From: Bacteroidales bacterium
GTDB taxonomy: Bacteria; Bacteroidota; Bacteroidia; Bacteroidales; Muribaculaceae
Reading direction: 5' to 3'
DNA: 64,000 nt
Assembly: GCA_019416285.1 (NCBI GenBank)
Contig: DXXM01000003.1
Coordinates: forward strand, 62,001-126,000
Shown: one piece after another, positions 14,629 through 23,177 of the stretch
Layout: each line of letters begins with the position of its first letter
Numbering within the stretch: the first letter of the stretch is position 1
Notes under the pieces: generated by a model
The model's database searches: none
Told to the model about the DNA's origin: nothing
The model's input: only the letters and a program-made list of their open reading frames with translations
Translations under genes and position numbers: made by a program

Positions 14629-17115
14629 TCAGTCCCTGATGCGGTGGATGATGTCGGTGAGAGTGTTGCCGAGTCCGATGGTGTAGCCCTGGGAGACAAA
14701 GACCACGCGGTTGAAGGTGTCGGCGACGATGAATACCGGGCGCTCCGAGGTCGGAAGGTTGAGTGAGGCTACTATCTCGGCGAGATTCGTGCCGTCGATG
14801 TCGGTGCCGAACACCACATTGGAGGGAAGCGAGGGGAAGCGGCTGCGGTCGAAGCGGGCGGCCTCGTCAGCGTCGGCGAAAAGGAGTATGATTTTCTTAC
14901 CCCACTTCTCAAATTCGGAGGCCACGGCGGAGATGTCGTTCAGATTGTGGCTCGTAGGCTCGTGGTTGGGCTGGATGAGACCGAGGATATAGTAGCCGCG
15001 TCCGGTGGTGGAGAGCAGGCTGCGGTCGGTTCCGTCGGCGAGGTCGTGGTAGAGATTTTCGGAGTTGAATGAGCCGAGTACCTGAATCTGAGTGCTGTCC
15101 TGACGGATTACGAGCGGCCGACGTGTGGGTTCACCGGCTTCGATATTGAAAAATTCGGCGCGGGCGAGCACCGAGCCGTCCGACATTCGCTGTCCGCTCA
15201 CCAGCGCGTAGCGGCCGCAGTCGAGAGGTTCGTTTTTGGCGTTGATTCCCGATGCCGTTTCTCCTTCGTCAAATTCAAGGAGCGCGGGGAGGCCTCCGCG
15301 GATGGCCGAGAGAGAGAACTGAGAGTAGTATTTCGGGTCGACGGTGCATCCCACGGGGGTGAAGTCGAGAATGAGCGAGCCTTTGGGCCGGGCGGATGCA
15401 GCCGCGGGCTCATCGGTGAATTTCACGTCGGTCCAGCTGCCGTTGGCTCCGGCATACTGGGTCTTGCCCGTTACCGGGTCAATGCGCGAGGGGATGCCCA
15501 TGCTGCGGGCGCCGGCCACGAAGAAGATGTCGCGTGAGCGGCTGTCGGCCCGGCGCAGACGCCACACTGACTCAGGGCTCATGCGGATGCCGAGCTGATT
15601 CCAGACGGTGTCGACGGCGATGCTGTCGCGGCACCATCCAACCCACTTCGCGGGGTCAGCCTTGCTGTCAGCTTTTAGCTTCGCCGGAATCGCCGAGGCG
15701 AAAAAAGATTTATAGGGGGTGAGGCCCTCGTTTTCGACGCGCGGGTTCATCACGTAACGGTCAAAAAGCGCTGAGTCGGTGTCGGGGGTGGAGAGATGGT
15801 CGGCGAGGACTTCGGCGGTGATGTCGCGGCGGTCCTTTTCGGATACGGCCTGCAGTAGACGCAAGGCTTTTTCGCGGCTGGCGGCGGGAAGGCCGCGCAG
15901 GAAGGCGGCTATGCGGGAGTGGTTGCCGCGCGACTGGACGAGGATGTCGGTGAGGCGCCCGGGGTCGACTCCGAGCTCCGCAGCGAGAGCGCGGGTGCTT
16001 TCCGGAGTGGCGAAAGTGGCGACGTAGGCCATGCGGATGGAGTCCTCAAGGGATATGCGGCGGTTGTTTGCCTCGCGCTGCGCGGCTGTGGGCGTCGGGA
16101 GTGAGGCCGAGGGCATGGGAGGCACGATGTCAAACTCCATGACTCCGGTCCAGTCGGGGCCCTTGTCGAGCGTGACGGTGACGGGCGACTTGTCCGAGGG
16201 GCTTGCCTGAGCTATGCCGAAATTGGTGCCGTCGGAGGCCCAGACTATTAAGTCGCCCATGCCGCCGTTGAGACTCGCGCGGCCCGAGGAGTCGGTCTTT
16301 TTCTTTGCGACGGGGTAAAATTCGGCGTAGTTATAGAGCGAGAAGTTGACCGTGGCGTTTTCGACGGGGGTACCTGATGTGTCGCGGACCACCACGTCGA
16401 CCGTGCGCACGGGAGCATAGTTGGAGGTGACGTTGATGATGGTGTTAGTGGGGGTGCGCTCGAGCACTTCCTCCGGGCCGTCGTAGTCGCCGAATACCTT
16501 GGTGTTCATGAGCATACCGCGTGAGGCGGGGGAGTTGAACCACGCGAGATTGAGTATCGGCTCCGGTTCGCAGGCCCCGATGAAATACCAGCGGCCGTTG
16601 GCCCAGGCCTCGACCCAGGCGTGGTTGTCGTCGGTGTGGGCCCAGCGGGGAGTGTAGACCTGACGCGCGGGGATGCCGACGGAGCGGAGGGCGGCGACTG
16701 CGAAGGTCGACTCCTCACCGCAGCGTCCGATGGCCTGACTGACGGTGCTCAGCGGGCTGCTCGTGCGGGCGTCGGAGGGCTGGTAGGTGGCTTTCTCGTG
16801 ACACCAGTGGTTGACTTCAAGTATGGCTTCCTCCAGCGAGAGACCTCTGACGCGCTCTTTCAGCTCCTCGTAGAACACGGGGCGGGAGAGGTCGAGGTTT
16901 TCATTGTTGACGCGGACGGGGAGGACGAAATGGCGAAATTCGCGCTCGGGCACCGTTTTGCCCCAGGGCATTTCCTCGCGGGCGCGGAGCGACGAGCGCA
17001 CGTTTTCGAGGTAAAATTCCGGAGTGTAGCCGCCGCGGTCGGCGAGAACCATGTAGGAGTAGAGAAACTTCATGGCGTCGCGCTCGGCAGGTGTAAGCGA
17101 CGTCTGCGATTGCAA
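14629..17115 (-). CDS. Transglutaminase-like protein, body of a gene with an interrupted signal peptide
   Basis: About 828 codons are open from a TTG at 17115; the first in-frame ATG is at 17073. Domains, numbered from 17115: transglutaminase-like core at about 90-190 with catalytic C132 (GRCGEES) and H165 (DDNHAWVE); the usual third-residue Asp is replaced (YFIGACE). A CarboxypepD_reg/Ig-like insert lies at about 240-320, a helical middle, and a thioredoxin-like C-terminal domain without CxxC at about 700-828. The frame continues upstream to an ATG at 17283 encoding a signal peptide, but TAA at 17215-17217 interrupts it. As it stands the protein would lack export, so the gene is probably inactive or carries a sequence error. 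Confidence 0.75.
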   Translation of the reverse strand: MQSQTSLTPAERDAMKFLYSYMVLADRGGYTPEFYLENVRSSLRAREEMPWGKTVPEREFRHFVLPVRVNNENLDLSRPVFYEELKERVRGLSLEEAILEVNHWCHEKATYQPSDARTSSPLSTVSQAIGRCGEESTFAVAALRSVGIPARQVYTPRWAHTDDNHAWVEAWANGRWYFIGACEPEPILNLAWFNSPASRGMLMNTKVFGDYDGPEEVLERTPTNTIINVTSNYAPVRTVDVVVRDTSGTPVENATVNFSLYNYAEFYPVAKKKTDSSGRASLNGGMGDLIVWASDGTNFGIAQASPSDKSPVTVTLDKGPDWTGVMEFDIVPPMPSASLPTPTAAQREANNRRISLEDSIRMAYVATFATPESTRALAAELGVDPGRLTDILVQSRGNHSRIAAFLRGLPAASREKALRLLQAVSEKDRRDITAEVLADHLSTPDTDSALFDRYVMNPRVENEGLTPYKSFFASAIPAKLKADSKADPAKWVGWCRDSIAVDTVWNQLGIRMSPESVWRLRRADSRSRDIFFVAGARSMGIPSRIDPVTGKTQYAGANGSWTDVKFTDEPAAASARPKGSLILDFTPVGCTVDPKYYSQFSLSAIRGGLPALLEFDEGETASGINAKNEPLDCGRYALVSGQRMSDGSVLARAEFFNIEAGEPTRRPLVIRQDSTQIQVLGSFNSENLYHDLADGTDRSLLSTTGRGYYILGLIQPNHEPTSHNLNDISAVASEFEKWGKKIILLFADADEAARFDRSRFPSLPSNVVFGTDIDGTNLAEIVASLNLPTSERPVFIVADTFNRVVFVSQGYTIGLGNTLTDIIHRIRD

Positions 17116-17214
17116 CCATTTTTCAGGGGATTGGGGGCTTTTGGCGGCTGCATTAACCGGTGTGGCGGTCTGTGATGCGGCGGCATTAGCCTGCTGAGCC
17201 GGGGTGATGGCCTG

Positions 17215-17283
17215 TTATATGGCGGGCGAGGCGAGCAAGAGCCCGAATGTGAGAACGTGGTGAGTCAGTCGGATTGGTTTCAT
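17215..17283 (-). pseudogene. Detached signal-peptide start of the transglutaminase gene, ended by in-frame TAA
   Basis: From the ATG at 17283 the frame reads a signal peptide, M-K-P-I-R then VLTFGLLLASPA, and meets TAA at codon 23 (17217-17215). The following 33 codons, rich in Q, A, T and P, run in the same frame without a stop into the main body, and there is no ATG, GTG or TTG until 17115. One base change explains the break. Confidence 0.7.
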
Positions 17284-17477
17284 GGGGAATGGAAGGATGC
17301 CACGTCATGGCGACCGAATGGCATAAACTGTGAGAATAATGAACGCGTGAGGAGATAATGATTTGACAGAGTGTAAAATTACAGATAATTTTGAAATTTG
17401 CGAAAAAACAGATGAATTTTACTAAAAACATTATCCGCCACTTGTTTTATAATTTTGTTGTGACTATCCATACACTA

Positions 17478-18287
17478 TTATTTCAATAGTTTTCTATCGT
17501 TGTCGCCGCTTTCCAAGACGCTCATCTGGTGAATGGCTATTTGGTTCAGCTTTACAAGCCGCTCGCCTTGCGTCATTCCCTGATCAATGAAAACCGCATT
17601 GAGGTTTTCCATATTTGACAGGCAAATAAGTTCGTTGATAGTGGCATAGTCGCGTACATTCCCTTTGAGGTCGGGATTGGCTTCACGCCATTGTTTTGCC
17701 GTTACACCAAACATCGCCACATTCAGCACATCGGCTTCATTGGCATATATGATACTTGCCTGTGCCGGAGTAACCTCCGCAGGGACAAGGTTCTGCTTTA
17801 TGGCATCTGTATGTATGCGGTAGTTGATTTTCGACAGCTCACGTTTCGCTGACCAGCCCAACAGCCGCTGTTCCTCCGTTTTTAGTCGCTGAAATTCCTT
17901 GACGATGTAGAGCTCAAACTCAACGGATATCCAACTTGCAAACTTCAACGCAATATCTTTATGCGCATAGGTGCCGCCATACCGTCCTGATTTAGCTATT
18001 ATACCAATGGCATTTGTCGCATCCGTCCATTTCTTTGGGGAGAGCGTAAATGCATTCAGTCCGGCCTGTCGTCTAAACCCCTCGAATTCGGTGGGTTTAA
18101 AATCAGGATTATAAAGCTGTTCCCAAATGCCTAAATACTCTATTGTGTTGCGGTTGCGCAACCAATTTGCAATCACGGCGTTAGGTTCATCGCTTTTATG
18201 TCGTGCCAAATCGGTCAACGAAATGTAATCATCCCCATTGACAGCGATAATTGTTATATCGGTATTCTGAACTGTAATTTTTGCCAT
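17478..18287 (-). CDS. KilA-N domain protein
   Basis: 269 residues from the ATG at 18287 (a start 12 codons earlier is possible). The KilA-N DNA-binding domain covers about residues 15-135 with DDYISLTDLARHKSDEPN, VIANWLRNRNTIEYLGIWEQLYNP, KKWTDATNAIGIIAKSGRYGGTYAHKDIALKFASWIS. A coiled segment and a C-terminal domain with VTPAQASIIYANEADVLNVAMFG and a Q-W-R motif follow. KilA-N proteins come from phages and large DNA viruses but are also scattered as single genes in Bacteroidales chromosomes. It stands alone here with no integrase or other phage gene nearby. Function unknown. Confidence 0.85.
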   Translation of the reverse strand: MAKITVQNTDITIIAVNGDDYISLTDLARHKSDEPNAVIANWLRNRNTIEYLGIWEQLYNPDFKPTEFEGFRRQAGLNAFTLSPKKWTDATNAIGIIAKSGRYGGTYAHKDIALKFASWISVEFELYIVKEFQRLKTEEQRLLGWSAKRELSKINYRIHTDAIKQNLVPAEVTPAQASIIYANEADVLNVAMFGVTAKQWREANPDLKGNVRDYATINELICLSNMENLNAVFIDQGMTQGERLVKLNQIAIHQMSVLESGDNDRKLLK

Positions 18288-18401
18288 TGATTTATCATCG
18301 TTTAAGAGGGCGTTGAATAACAACCGTTAAAACCTTCGGAGACGACGGTATTGTCTTTTTTTGCGTGTATGGTTTCTCAGAAGTACAGTCTTTGAAAGGG
18401 T

Positions 18402-19139
18402 TTACAAGTTATTGATTGCCCGGATGATGCGGGCGACTTCGGCGGGGTCGGTGACGGGGCGCGAGTATTCGTCGGCGCCGGGGGCGCCCATGCTGACGTT
18501 GGAGCGGCGGAAACGCATGTCACTGCCGACGGTTTTCTTGGCAGAGGCATGGATTTCGGTGAGACCGGCGCCGGTGAGGACTGCCGCTGCGTTTGAGGAT
18601 GTAATGCCTCCTCCGGCGAGGAGTATGATGCGTCCGGCTGCGAGGGAGTTGAGGTGGCGGAGTGTTGCGATCCCTTCCGTGGCAGCGGGAGCGAGGCCCG
18701 AGGTGAGGATGCGGTCGCAGCCGAGGGCTATGATGTCCTCAAGAACTTTTTCGGGGTCACGGCAGAGGTCGAAAGCGCGGTGAAAGGTCACGGAGGCACC
18801 TTCGGCGGCCTCAATCATGCGTCGGCAGGCGTCGGTGTCGATGTCGCCCTCAGGGGTGAGCGCCCCGATGACAACTCCGGCAGCTTCGGCACGGACGGCG
18901 TGGCGGATGTCGCTGACCATCATGCGGATTTCATCTTCGGAGTACAGGAAATCCCCCTTTCGGGGACGGATGAGGACATGAACGGCGGGGATGCCGCTTG
19001 CGACGGCTTCCTCAATCAGCCCGAGCGAGGGGGTGAGCCCCCCTTCGGAAAGAGCGGAACAGAGTTCGATGCGCTGTGCGCCTCCGGCTTTGGCTGCGAG
19101 GACGCTCTGAAGGTCGCCGCAGCAGACTTCAAGTATCAT
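18402..19139 (-). CDS. cutC: CutC family protein
   Basis: 245 residues, a TIM-barrel protein of the CutC family. It starts MILEVCCGDLQSVLAAKAGGAQRIELCSALSEGGLTPS and has HVLIRPRKGDFLYSE, GVVIGALTPEGDID and TFHRAFDL, all conserved. The family was named for copper homeostasis, but a direct copper role is disputed; it may be a cytosolic metabolic enzyme. It starts 12 bp after the GH29 fucosidase stop, so the two are probably co-transcribed, as CutC often is with glycosidases in Bacteroidales. Confidence 0.92.
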   Translation of the reverse strand: MILEVCCGDLQSVLAAKAGGAQRIELCSALSEGGLTPSLGLIEEAVASGIPAVHVLIRPRKGDFLYSEDEIRMMVSDIRHAVRAEAAGVVIGALTPEGDIDTDACRRMIEAAEGASVTFHRAFDLCRDPEKVLEDIIALGCDRILTSGLAPAATEGIATLRHLNSLAAGRIILLAGGGITSSNAAAVLTGAGLTEIHASAKKTVGSDMRFRRSNVSMGAPGADEYSRPVTDPAEVARIIRAINNL

Positions 19140-19151
19140 CGGGAGGTGGAA

Positions 19152-20588
19152 TTATTTCAGCTCGAGTTCGACGATGTGGTCTATCCCGTCTGGGATTGCG
19201 GGAAGATGAAGGGTGACACCCTCGGGCGTGGTGCTATAGTTGACCTTGGTGCGGTCGGCGAAAGTGACGGCGTTTCTGACTTTCAGTTTTGCCGGGAGCA
19301 GGATGTCGGTCGATGCGGGGGTGAGCAGATGGACGAAAAGGCGTTTTCCCTTACGTGTGCATGTGCCCCAGTCCTGGGCAGGGAAGGGACCGGCGGTGGT
19401 GCCGTAGATTGTCTCGCCGTTGGCACGCATCCACACGCCCATCTCTTTCAGACGTTCAAGTGCGGCGGCGGGGAGTTCTCCGTTGGGCTGCGGGCCAATG
19501 TTGAGGAGGAGGTTGGCTCCCATTCCGGCTGTCTTGACGAGATAGTGGATGAGGGTGCGGGTGTCCTTATAGTCGGTATCCTCGATTTTGTAGCCCCACA
19601 TGCCGTTCATGGTGTTGCAGGTTTCGAGCGGGAGGGGGCTGATGGTCTGTCCGGAGAGGCCGGCGGTGTTTTCGCCGGGGATGTCGCGCTCGAAAATCTG
19701 AATGTCCTCGCCGGGGAAGGGTGTCTGATGGTGATTGTTACCGACCAGGCATGAGGGCTGAAGGCGGTGAATCATGGCGTATTGCGGGGGGAGCTGCCAG
19801 TCGAAGGGAGTCTTGTCCTCGTCGTGGTCCCACCATCCGTCGAACCAGATTGCGCGTACGGGGCCGTAGTTGGTCAGCAGTTCGGTGAGCTGACGGTTCA
19901 TGAAGTCATAGTAGTGCGGCCAGTCGGCTTTGAGCGAGTCCTTGCCGGTGGTGCGGCCCGTGCGTCCCCAGGGGTAATCGTCGCGCGTCCAGTCGATATG
20001 GGAGTAGTAGAGGTGGAGGCTCACGTCCTGACGGTGGCACTCGTCGGCGAGTTCCTTGAGAATGTCGCGTTTAAATGGGGTGGCGTCGACGATATTATAG
20101 TCGGATTGGGCGGTGTGAAACATTGAGAAGCCGTCGTGGTGGCGCGTGGTGAAGCAGATGTAGCGTGCGCCGGCGTCCTTGATGGCTGAAATCCACTCGG
20201 CGGCATTGAAATCTGCAGGATAGAAGCCGCGCGCGGCCTTGGCATATTCGTCGGCCTTGGGGCCGTAGTTGAGATACCACTCGCCGCGGGCAAACATGCT
20301 GTAGATGCCCCAGTGGATGAAGATACCGAAGCGGTCGGCCGCGAAATCCTTCTGCGACTGTATGACCTCGGGGGAGGGAAGGTAGGCACCTGGAGCCTCC
20401 GCACTCGGCTGCTGTTCAGCGGATTGTTGCTCCGCGGTCTGTACGGTGGCTCCTGTTAACGCGTCAGCACATACACTGGGACTGGTTGTAGCTTCGGCTG
20501 TAGCATCGGCGGCAATCCCGGCGCCCGAAGTTCCGACCGTCCCGGCCGCAACGATGGTTCCTATTATGATTTTATTTATGAGATTCAT
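19152..20588 (-). CDS. Alpha-L-fucosidase, GH29
   Basis: 478 residues. Signal peptide (IIIGTIVAAGTVGTSGAGIA), then an unusual linker of about 45 residues rich in A, T, E and Q, then the GH29 barrel from about residue 75: FGIFIHWGIYSMFARGEWY, YICFTTRHHDGFSMF, the nucleophile D250 in AIWFDGWWD, and LLLNIGPQPNGELP. The enzyme removes alpha-L-fucose from host or plant glycans in the periplasm or at the surface. The acid/base residue of GH29 varies and is not assigned. Operon with cutC downstream. No SusCD pair nearby, so it is a stand-alone glycosidase. Confidence 0.93.
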   Translation of the reverse strand: MNLINKIIIGTIVAAGTVGTSGAGIAADATAEATTSPSVCADALTGATVQTAEQQSAEQQPSAEAPGAYLPSPEVIQSQKDFAADRFGIFIHWGIYSMFARGEWYLNYGPKADEYAKAARGFYPADFNAAEWISAIKDAGARYICFTTRHHDGFSMFHTAQSDYNIVDATPFKRDILKELADECHRQDVSLHLYYSHIDWTRDDYPWGRTGRTTGKDSLKADWPHYYDFMNRQLTELLTNYGPVRAIWFDGWWDHDEDKTPFDWQLPPQYAMIHRLQPSCLVGNNHHQTPFPGEDIQIFERDIPGENTAGLSGQTISPLPLETCNTMNGMWGYKIEDTDYKDTRTLIHYLVKTAGMGANLLLNIGPQPNGELPAAALERLKEMGVWMRANGETIYGTTAGPFPAQDWGTCTRKGKRLFVHLLTPASTDILLPAKLKVRNAVTFADRTKVNYSTTPEGVTLHLPAIPDGIDHIVELELK

Positions 20589-20647
20589 GGGTGACTATAT
20601 TTGTGTGACTATTATTTTAAATTTTAAGGCATTATATATTAAGAGAT

Positions 20648-21400
20648 TCAATAACAATTCCAGAACCATTTGAAACTTAAAAGTTGCTTCCAGGTTGAAT
20701 CTGGATAAAAAGATTCGCTCAATGCAGAGAAGAGATGGATTTTATTCTCCATACCCATGAGTGCCGGCAGCCGGTCGAACAGCTCTTTTCTGCTTTCTTC
20801 ATCGTTGGCATTTTCAACATCCTCGACACTGATACCTGCCAATTTGATGGCTCTCCAGATCCTGCGGATAGTTATATAACGGTCATTATTCAGCCTTGAT
20901 TTAAGCTGGGTCGGGAAAGTGTCGGAGGGAGTGAAAGTGACAAGCCCTTTTTCGTTATAGGACAGGTGGGTCGGCGGATTTTTGAAGAAGGCGGGTCTGA
21001 TGAGTTCATTGTCTTTGGTCGAATTACATTCCTCACATGCGCAGACGAAATTTCCGTAGGCAAGCGAATGAGGATAATAGTGACCGACAGCGTGAGGAGT
21101 GTACTTTTTGTCATAGATAAAATCTTTTCTGTAAAGACCCTCCCCCATGTGTCTGAGAGCCTTGCCGTATCTTGCCTCGTCAATGTATTTCGGAATGACA
21201 TGGTCGGAAGTAGCCTGCGAGAGTTTCCGCATACAGTAGGCACACATCCAGTCCTGCTCGTCGGCGATAATCTTACGCAGATTTATGCGGTCAGATTCCG
21301 TCAGGTCATCGTAGCGATAACGGCCACTGGCTACATACGGATTGACTATCGCGTTGAAAGCCGTTTCGGATTGCTTGTCTGTCTTGTCAATATAGCGCAT
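20648..21400 (-). CDS. ptuB: PtuB-like HNH endonuclease of a Septu-type defence pair
   Basis: 250 residues. A zinc-bound HNH fold is visible: C53-x2-C56 (MCAYCMRKL), catalytic DH at 66-67 (SDHVIPKY), then C120/C122 and C125-N with K129 (CACEECNSTKDN). The helical C-terminal half ends in aromatic residues. This is the effector arrangement of PtuB in Septu and of related retron effectors, where the nuclease cuts nucleic acid when the ATPase senses infection. It starts 12 bp after the PtuA-like gene and shares its promoter. No reverse transcriptase lies nearby, so it is not a retron. Confidence 0.82.
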   Translation of the reverse strand: MRYIDKTDKQSETAFNAIVNPYVASGRYRYDDLTESDRINLRKIIADEQDWMCAYCMRKLSQATSDHVIPKYIDEARYGKALRHMGEGLYRKDFIYDKKYTPHAVGHYYPHSLAYGNFVCACEECNSTKDNELIRPAFFKNPPTHLSYNEKGLVTFTPSDTFPTQLKSRLNNDRYITIRRIWRAIKLAGISVEDVENANDEESRKELFDRLPALMGMENKIHLFSALSESFYPDSTWKQLLSFKWFWNCY

Positions 21401-21412
21401 GGCTAACGGCTG

Positions 21413-22879
21413 TTATTTGAAATCTTCCCAATCTCTGATGATTCTGTCAGCGACCTCTTCAGTGCTGTTGAGCTCACCGATGAAGGCTGTGAGCTCCCTG
21501 CGTATGTTTTGCATTTCCTCGTTCTTACCTTCGTGTAAGGCATCAAGATAATGCTGACGGAGCCGCTGCGTGTAGCGCATGGAGTTATATGCACCCATCG
21601 CCATCACAAGAGTGGTGCCATAATCCGCCTCGAAACAATCTTCGGCCAGCATGAATTCGTGGTTGTCAGTGAGGCGGATGACGCGGACTTTCTCTCCGTC
21701 GTTATAGACGGTACTTATAACAGTGGGAGAGTGGGTAGTGATGATAAACTGGATGTCGGGAAAAGTTTTGCGAAGTCTTGCAATAGCCTCTTCTGCCAGT
21801 ATGGGATGCAAATGAAGCTCGATTTCATCAATTATCACGATTCCCTCCGGACGGCAGTCAGGATTTTCAAGAATAAGATTGCGGTTGAGTACGAAATGAC
21901 GGTAGATGATTTCAAATGCTATCGAGAGCAGGCGTTTATAGCCTTCGGGGAGCATATCGAAATATCTGGTCTCGCCGTTGGTGAATGTCAGTTTTATTGC
22001 ATCCACTTCCTTTCCCGAACTGCTGAGATGATGCCCGGCCGTGATGGATTCGATTTCAAAAACAGAGGAATCGTAGGCCGACAGTGGGCGTGAAAACTCT
22101 TTCAGGAGGTCGCTGACGTAGGTGATTTCATTCTGACTGCGCTGGAGGTTTTCCCAACGTTTATTCAACAGTTCTGTGTTCTTGTTTGTGGATGAGTTTA
22201 ATTGTATTTTGGTAGGGACCAGCCCCGTGACGGTATCGTTGAGTTTTTTATATGACTTAATGAACATTCCGCTCCAGAAATGAAAATCGGAATTGTCATC
22301 ATCCCAGTTATAGTAACCTGCACGGCGTTCAGGATTCTCGGATTTGTTTGAGAGTATTTCTTTTTCGTAAGAAGAAAGGTCGTTTCTGACATGAGGGAAA
22401 CTGTCGGAGAAGAAACTCAGTACGGGGAGTTTGGGATAGATGCTTCCGTTGTTGAAGGGTAAGAGAAACAGGTCGAGAGCCTCACGGAAGGTCATCACGA
22501 ATTTCGCTCCCTTGTAGGGCTTATTGAGATTCCATTTGATGTTTTCGCCACGGATAGTGCCGTTGCATTTTAATTCAACCGGAAATTCATAGTCCTCGCC
22601 ACCTTCCGAATAGTCAAAATTATACCTTGCATCGGCATCCTTGATGGTATTCTGCCTGATATATTTAGCATCGCCGATAAATCTGACATCCTTTCTACGG
22701 TCACGCGCGAGGATGATGCTGACAGCCTTTTTGACAGCGTTGAGCAAAGCAGTCTTGCCGGCTCCATTCCTGCCGATAATGACTGTAAGCTCCTCGCCGA
22801 ACTTTAGAGTATGGCCGTTGTCACCATAACATTTGAAGTTCTTTATGGTCAAATCATGGATTGAATATATGGTGTCCAT
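21413..22879 (-). CDS. ptuA: PtuA-like AAA/ABC-type ATPase of a Septu-type defence pair
   Basis: 488 residues from the ATG at 22879; an upstream ATG at 22921 overlaps the -7 element and is excluded. SMC/ABC-like ATPase: IKNFKCYGDNG, Walker A GRNGAGKT at 36-43, a long coiled insert, the signature-like LPEGYKRLLS, Walker B IVIIDEIELHLHP and the switch histidine in FIITTHSPTVIS. The C-terminal 70 residues are helical (RLRQHYLDALHEGKNEEM) and may hold the partner. PtuA with PtuB protects against phage in Septu; here this is inferred from gene pair and motifs. Codon use is more AT-rich than the flanks, in line with transfer. Confidence 0.82.
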   Translation of the reverse strand: MDTIYSIHDLTIKNFKCYGDNGHTLKFGEELTVIIGRNGAGKTALLNAVKKAVSIILARDRRKDVRFIGDAKYIRQNTIKDADARYNFDYSEGGEDYEFPVELKCNGTIRGENIKWNLNKPYKGAKFVMTFREALDLFLLPFNNGSIYPKLPVLSFFSDSFPHVRNDLSSYEKEILSNKSENPERRAGYYNWDDDNSDFHFWSGMFIKSYKKLNDTVTGLVPTKIQLNSSTNKNTELLNKRWENLQRSQNEITYVSDLLKEFSRPLSAYDSSVFEIESITAGHHLSSSGKEVDAIKLTFTNGETRYFDMLPEGYKRLLSIAFEIIYRHFVLNRNLILENPDCRPEGIVIIDEIELHLHPILAEEAIARLRKTFPDIQFIITTHSPTVISTVYNDGEKVRVIRLTDNHEFMLAEDCFEADYGTTLVMAMGAYNSMRYTQRLRQHYLDALHEGKNEEMQNIRRELTAFIGELNSTEEVADRIIRDWEDFK

Positions 22880-22918
22880 TTGAAATAAGGCGGATAGAAT
22901 CAGAAATTGAAATAATTG

Positions 22919-22948
22919 CAAATATACACTTTTTATCTTTTATCACAA
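22919..22948 (-). promoter_or_regulatory. Promoter of the ptuA-ptuB operon
   Basis: On the - strand TTG (22946-22948), 19-bp spacer, perfect -7 TATATTTG (22919-22926). It fixes the ptuA start at 22879. Confidence 0.75.
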
Positions 22949-23112
22949 AATTGATTATGTGAGATGGTATGCAGACGCCTTAAACCGTCAGGGATAAGGT
23001 ATCTTTATATTTTTTGTGGATTTTTTTGTTAAATCGGGATTTTTGGATTAACTTGCGGGGGAATTTCGATGGCGGTTGAAATTCCGGGTCACCATGGGCC
23101 CGTATCATTCAG

Positions 23113-23130
23113 AGATTATTCAGATAATCT
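23113..23130 (+). other. Inverted repeat in the serpin leader region
   Basis: AGATTAT, TCAG, ATAATCT: a perfect 7-bp repeat followed by a T-rich stretch up to the serpin ATG at 23178. It could be an operator or a leader hairpin. The region 22950-23112 shows no full -33/-7 match for the serpin. Confidence 0.4.
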
Positions 23131-23177
23131 ATTATTTTCAATTTTTTTTATTTTTATTTTTTTTAATTCATCAATTT

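Noticed and set aside
17386..17393. + strand TAATTTTG resembling a -7 element
   Set aside because: No + strand gene follows; it is probably chance in AT-rich sequence.
17186..17431. 81-codon - strand frame in front of the transglutaminase gene
   Set aside because: It overlaps the true signal-peptide frame in another phase, has odd composition and no start context.
20589..20647. TATATTTG on + next to the fucosidase start
   Set aside because: It points away from the fucosidase into - strand genes, and no + gene or -33 element fits.
20648..22879. Retron Ec78-like system
   Set aside because: The ATPase and HNH pair fits, but no reverse transcriptase or msr/msd-like RNA is next to it.
23076..23177. 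N-terminal extension of the serpin
   Set aside because: It is rich in Phe and Leu from the T-rich leader and would bury the lipoprotein signal.
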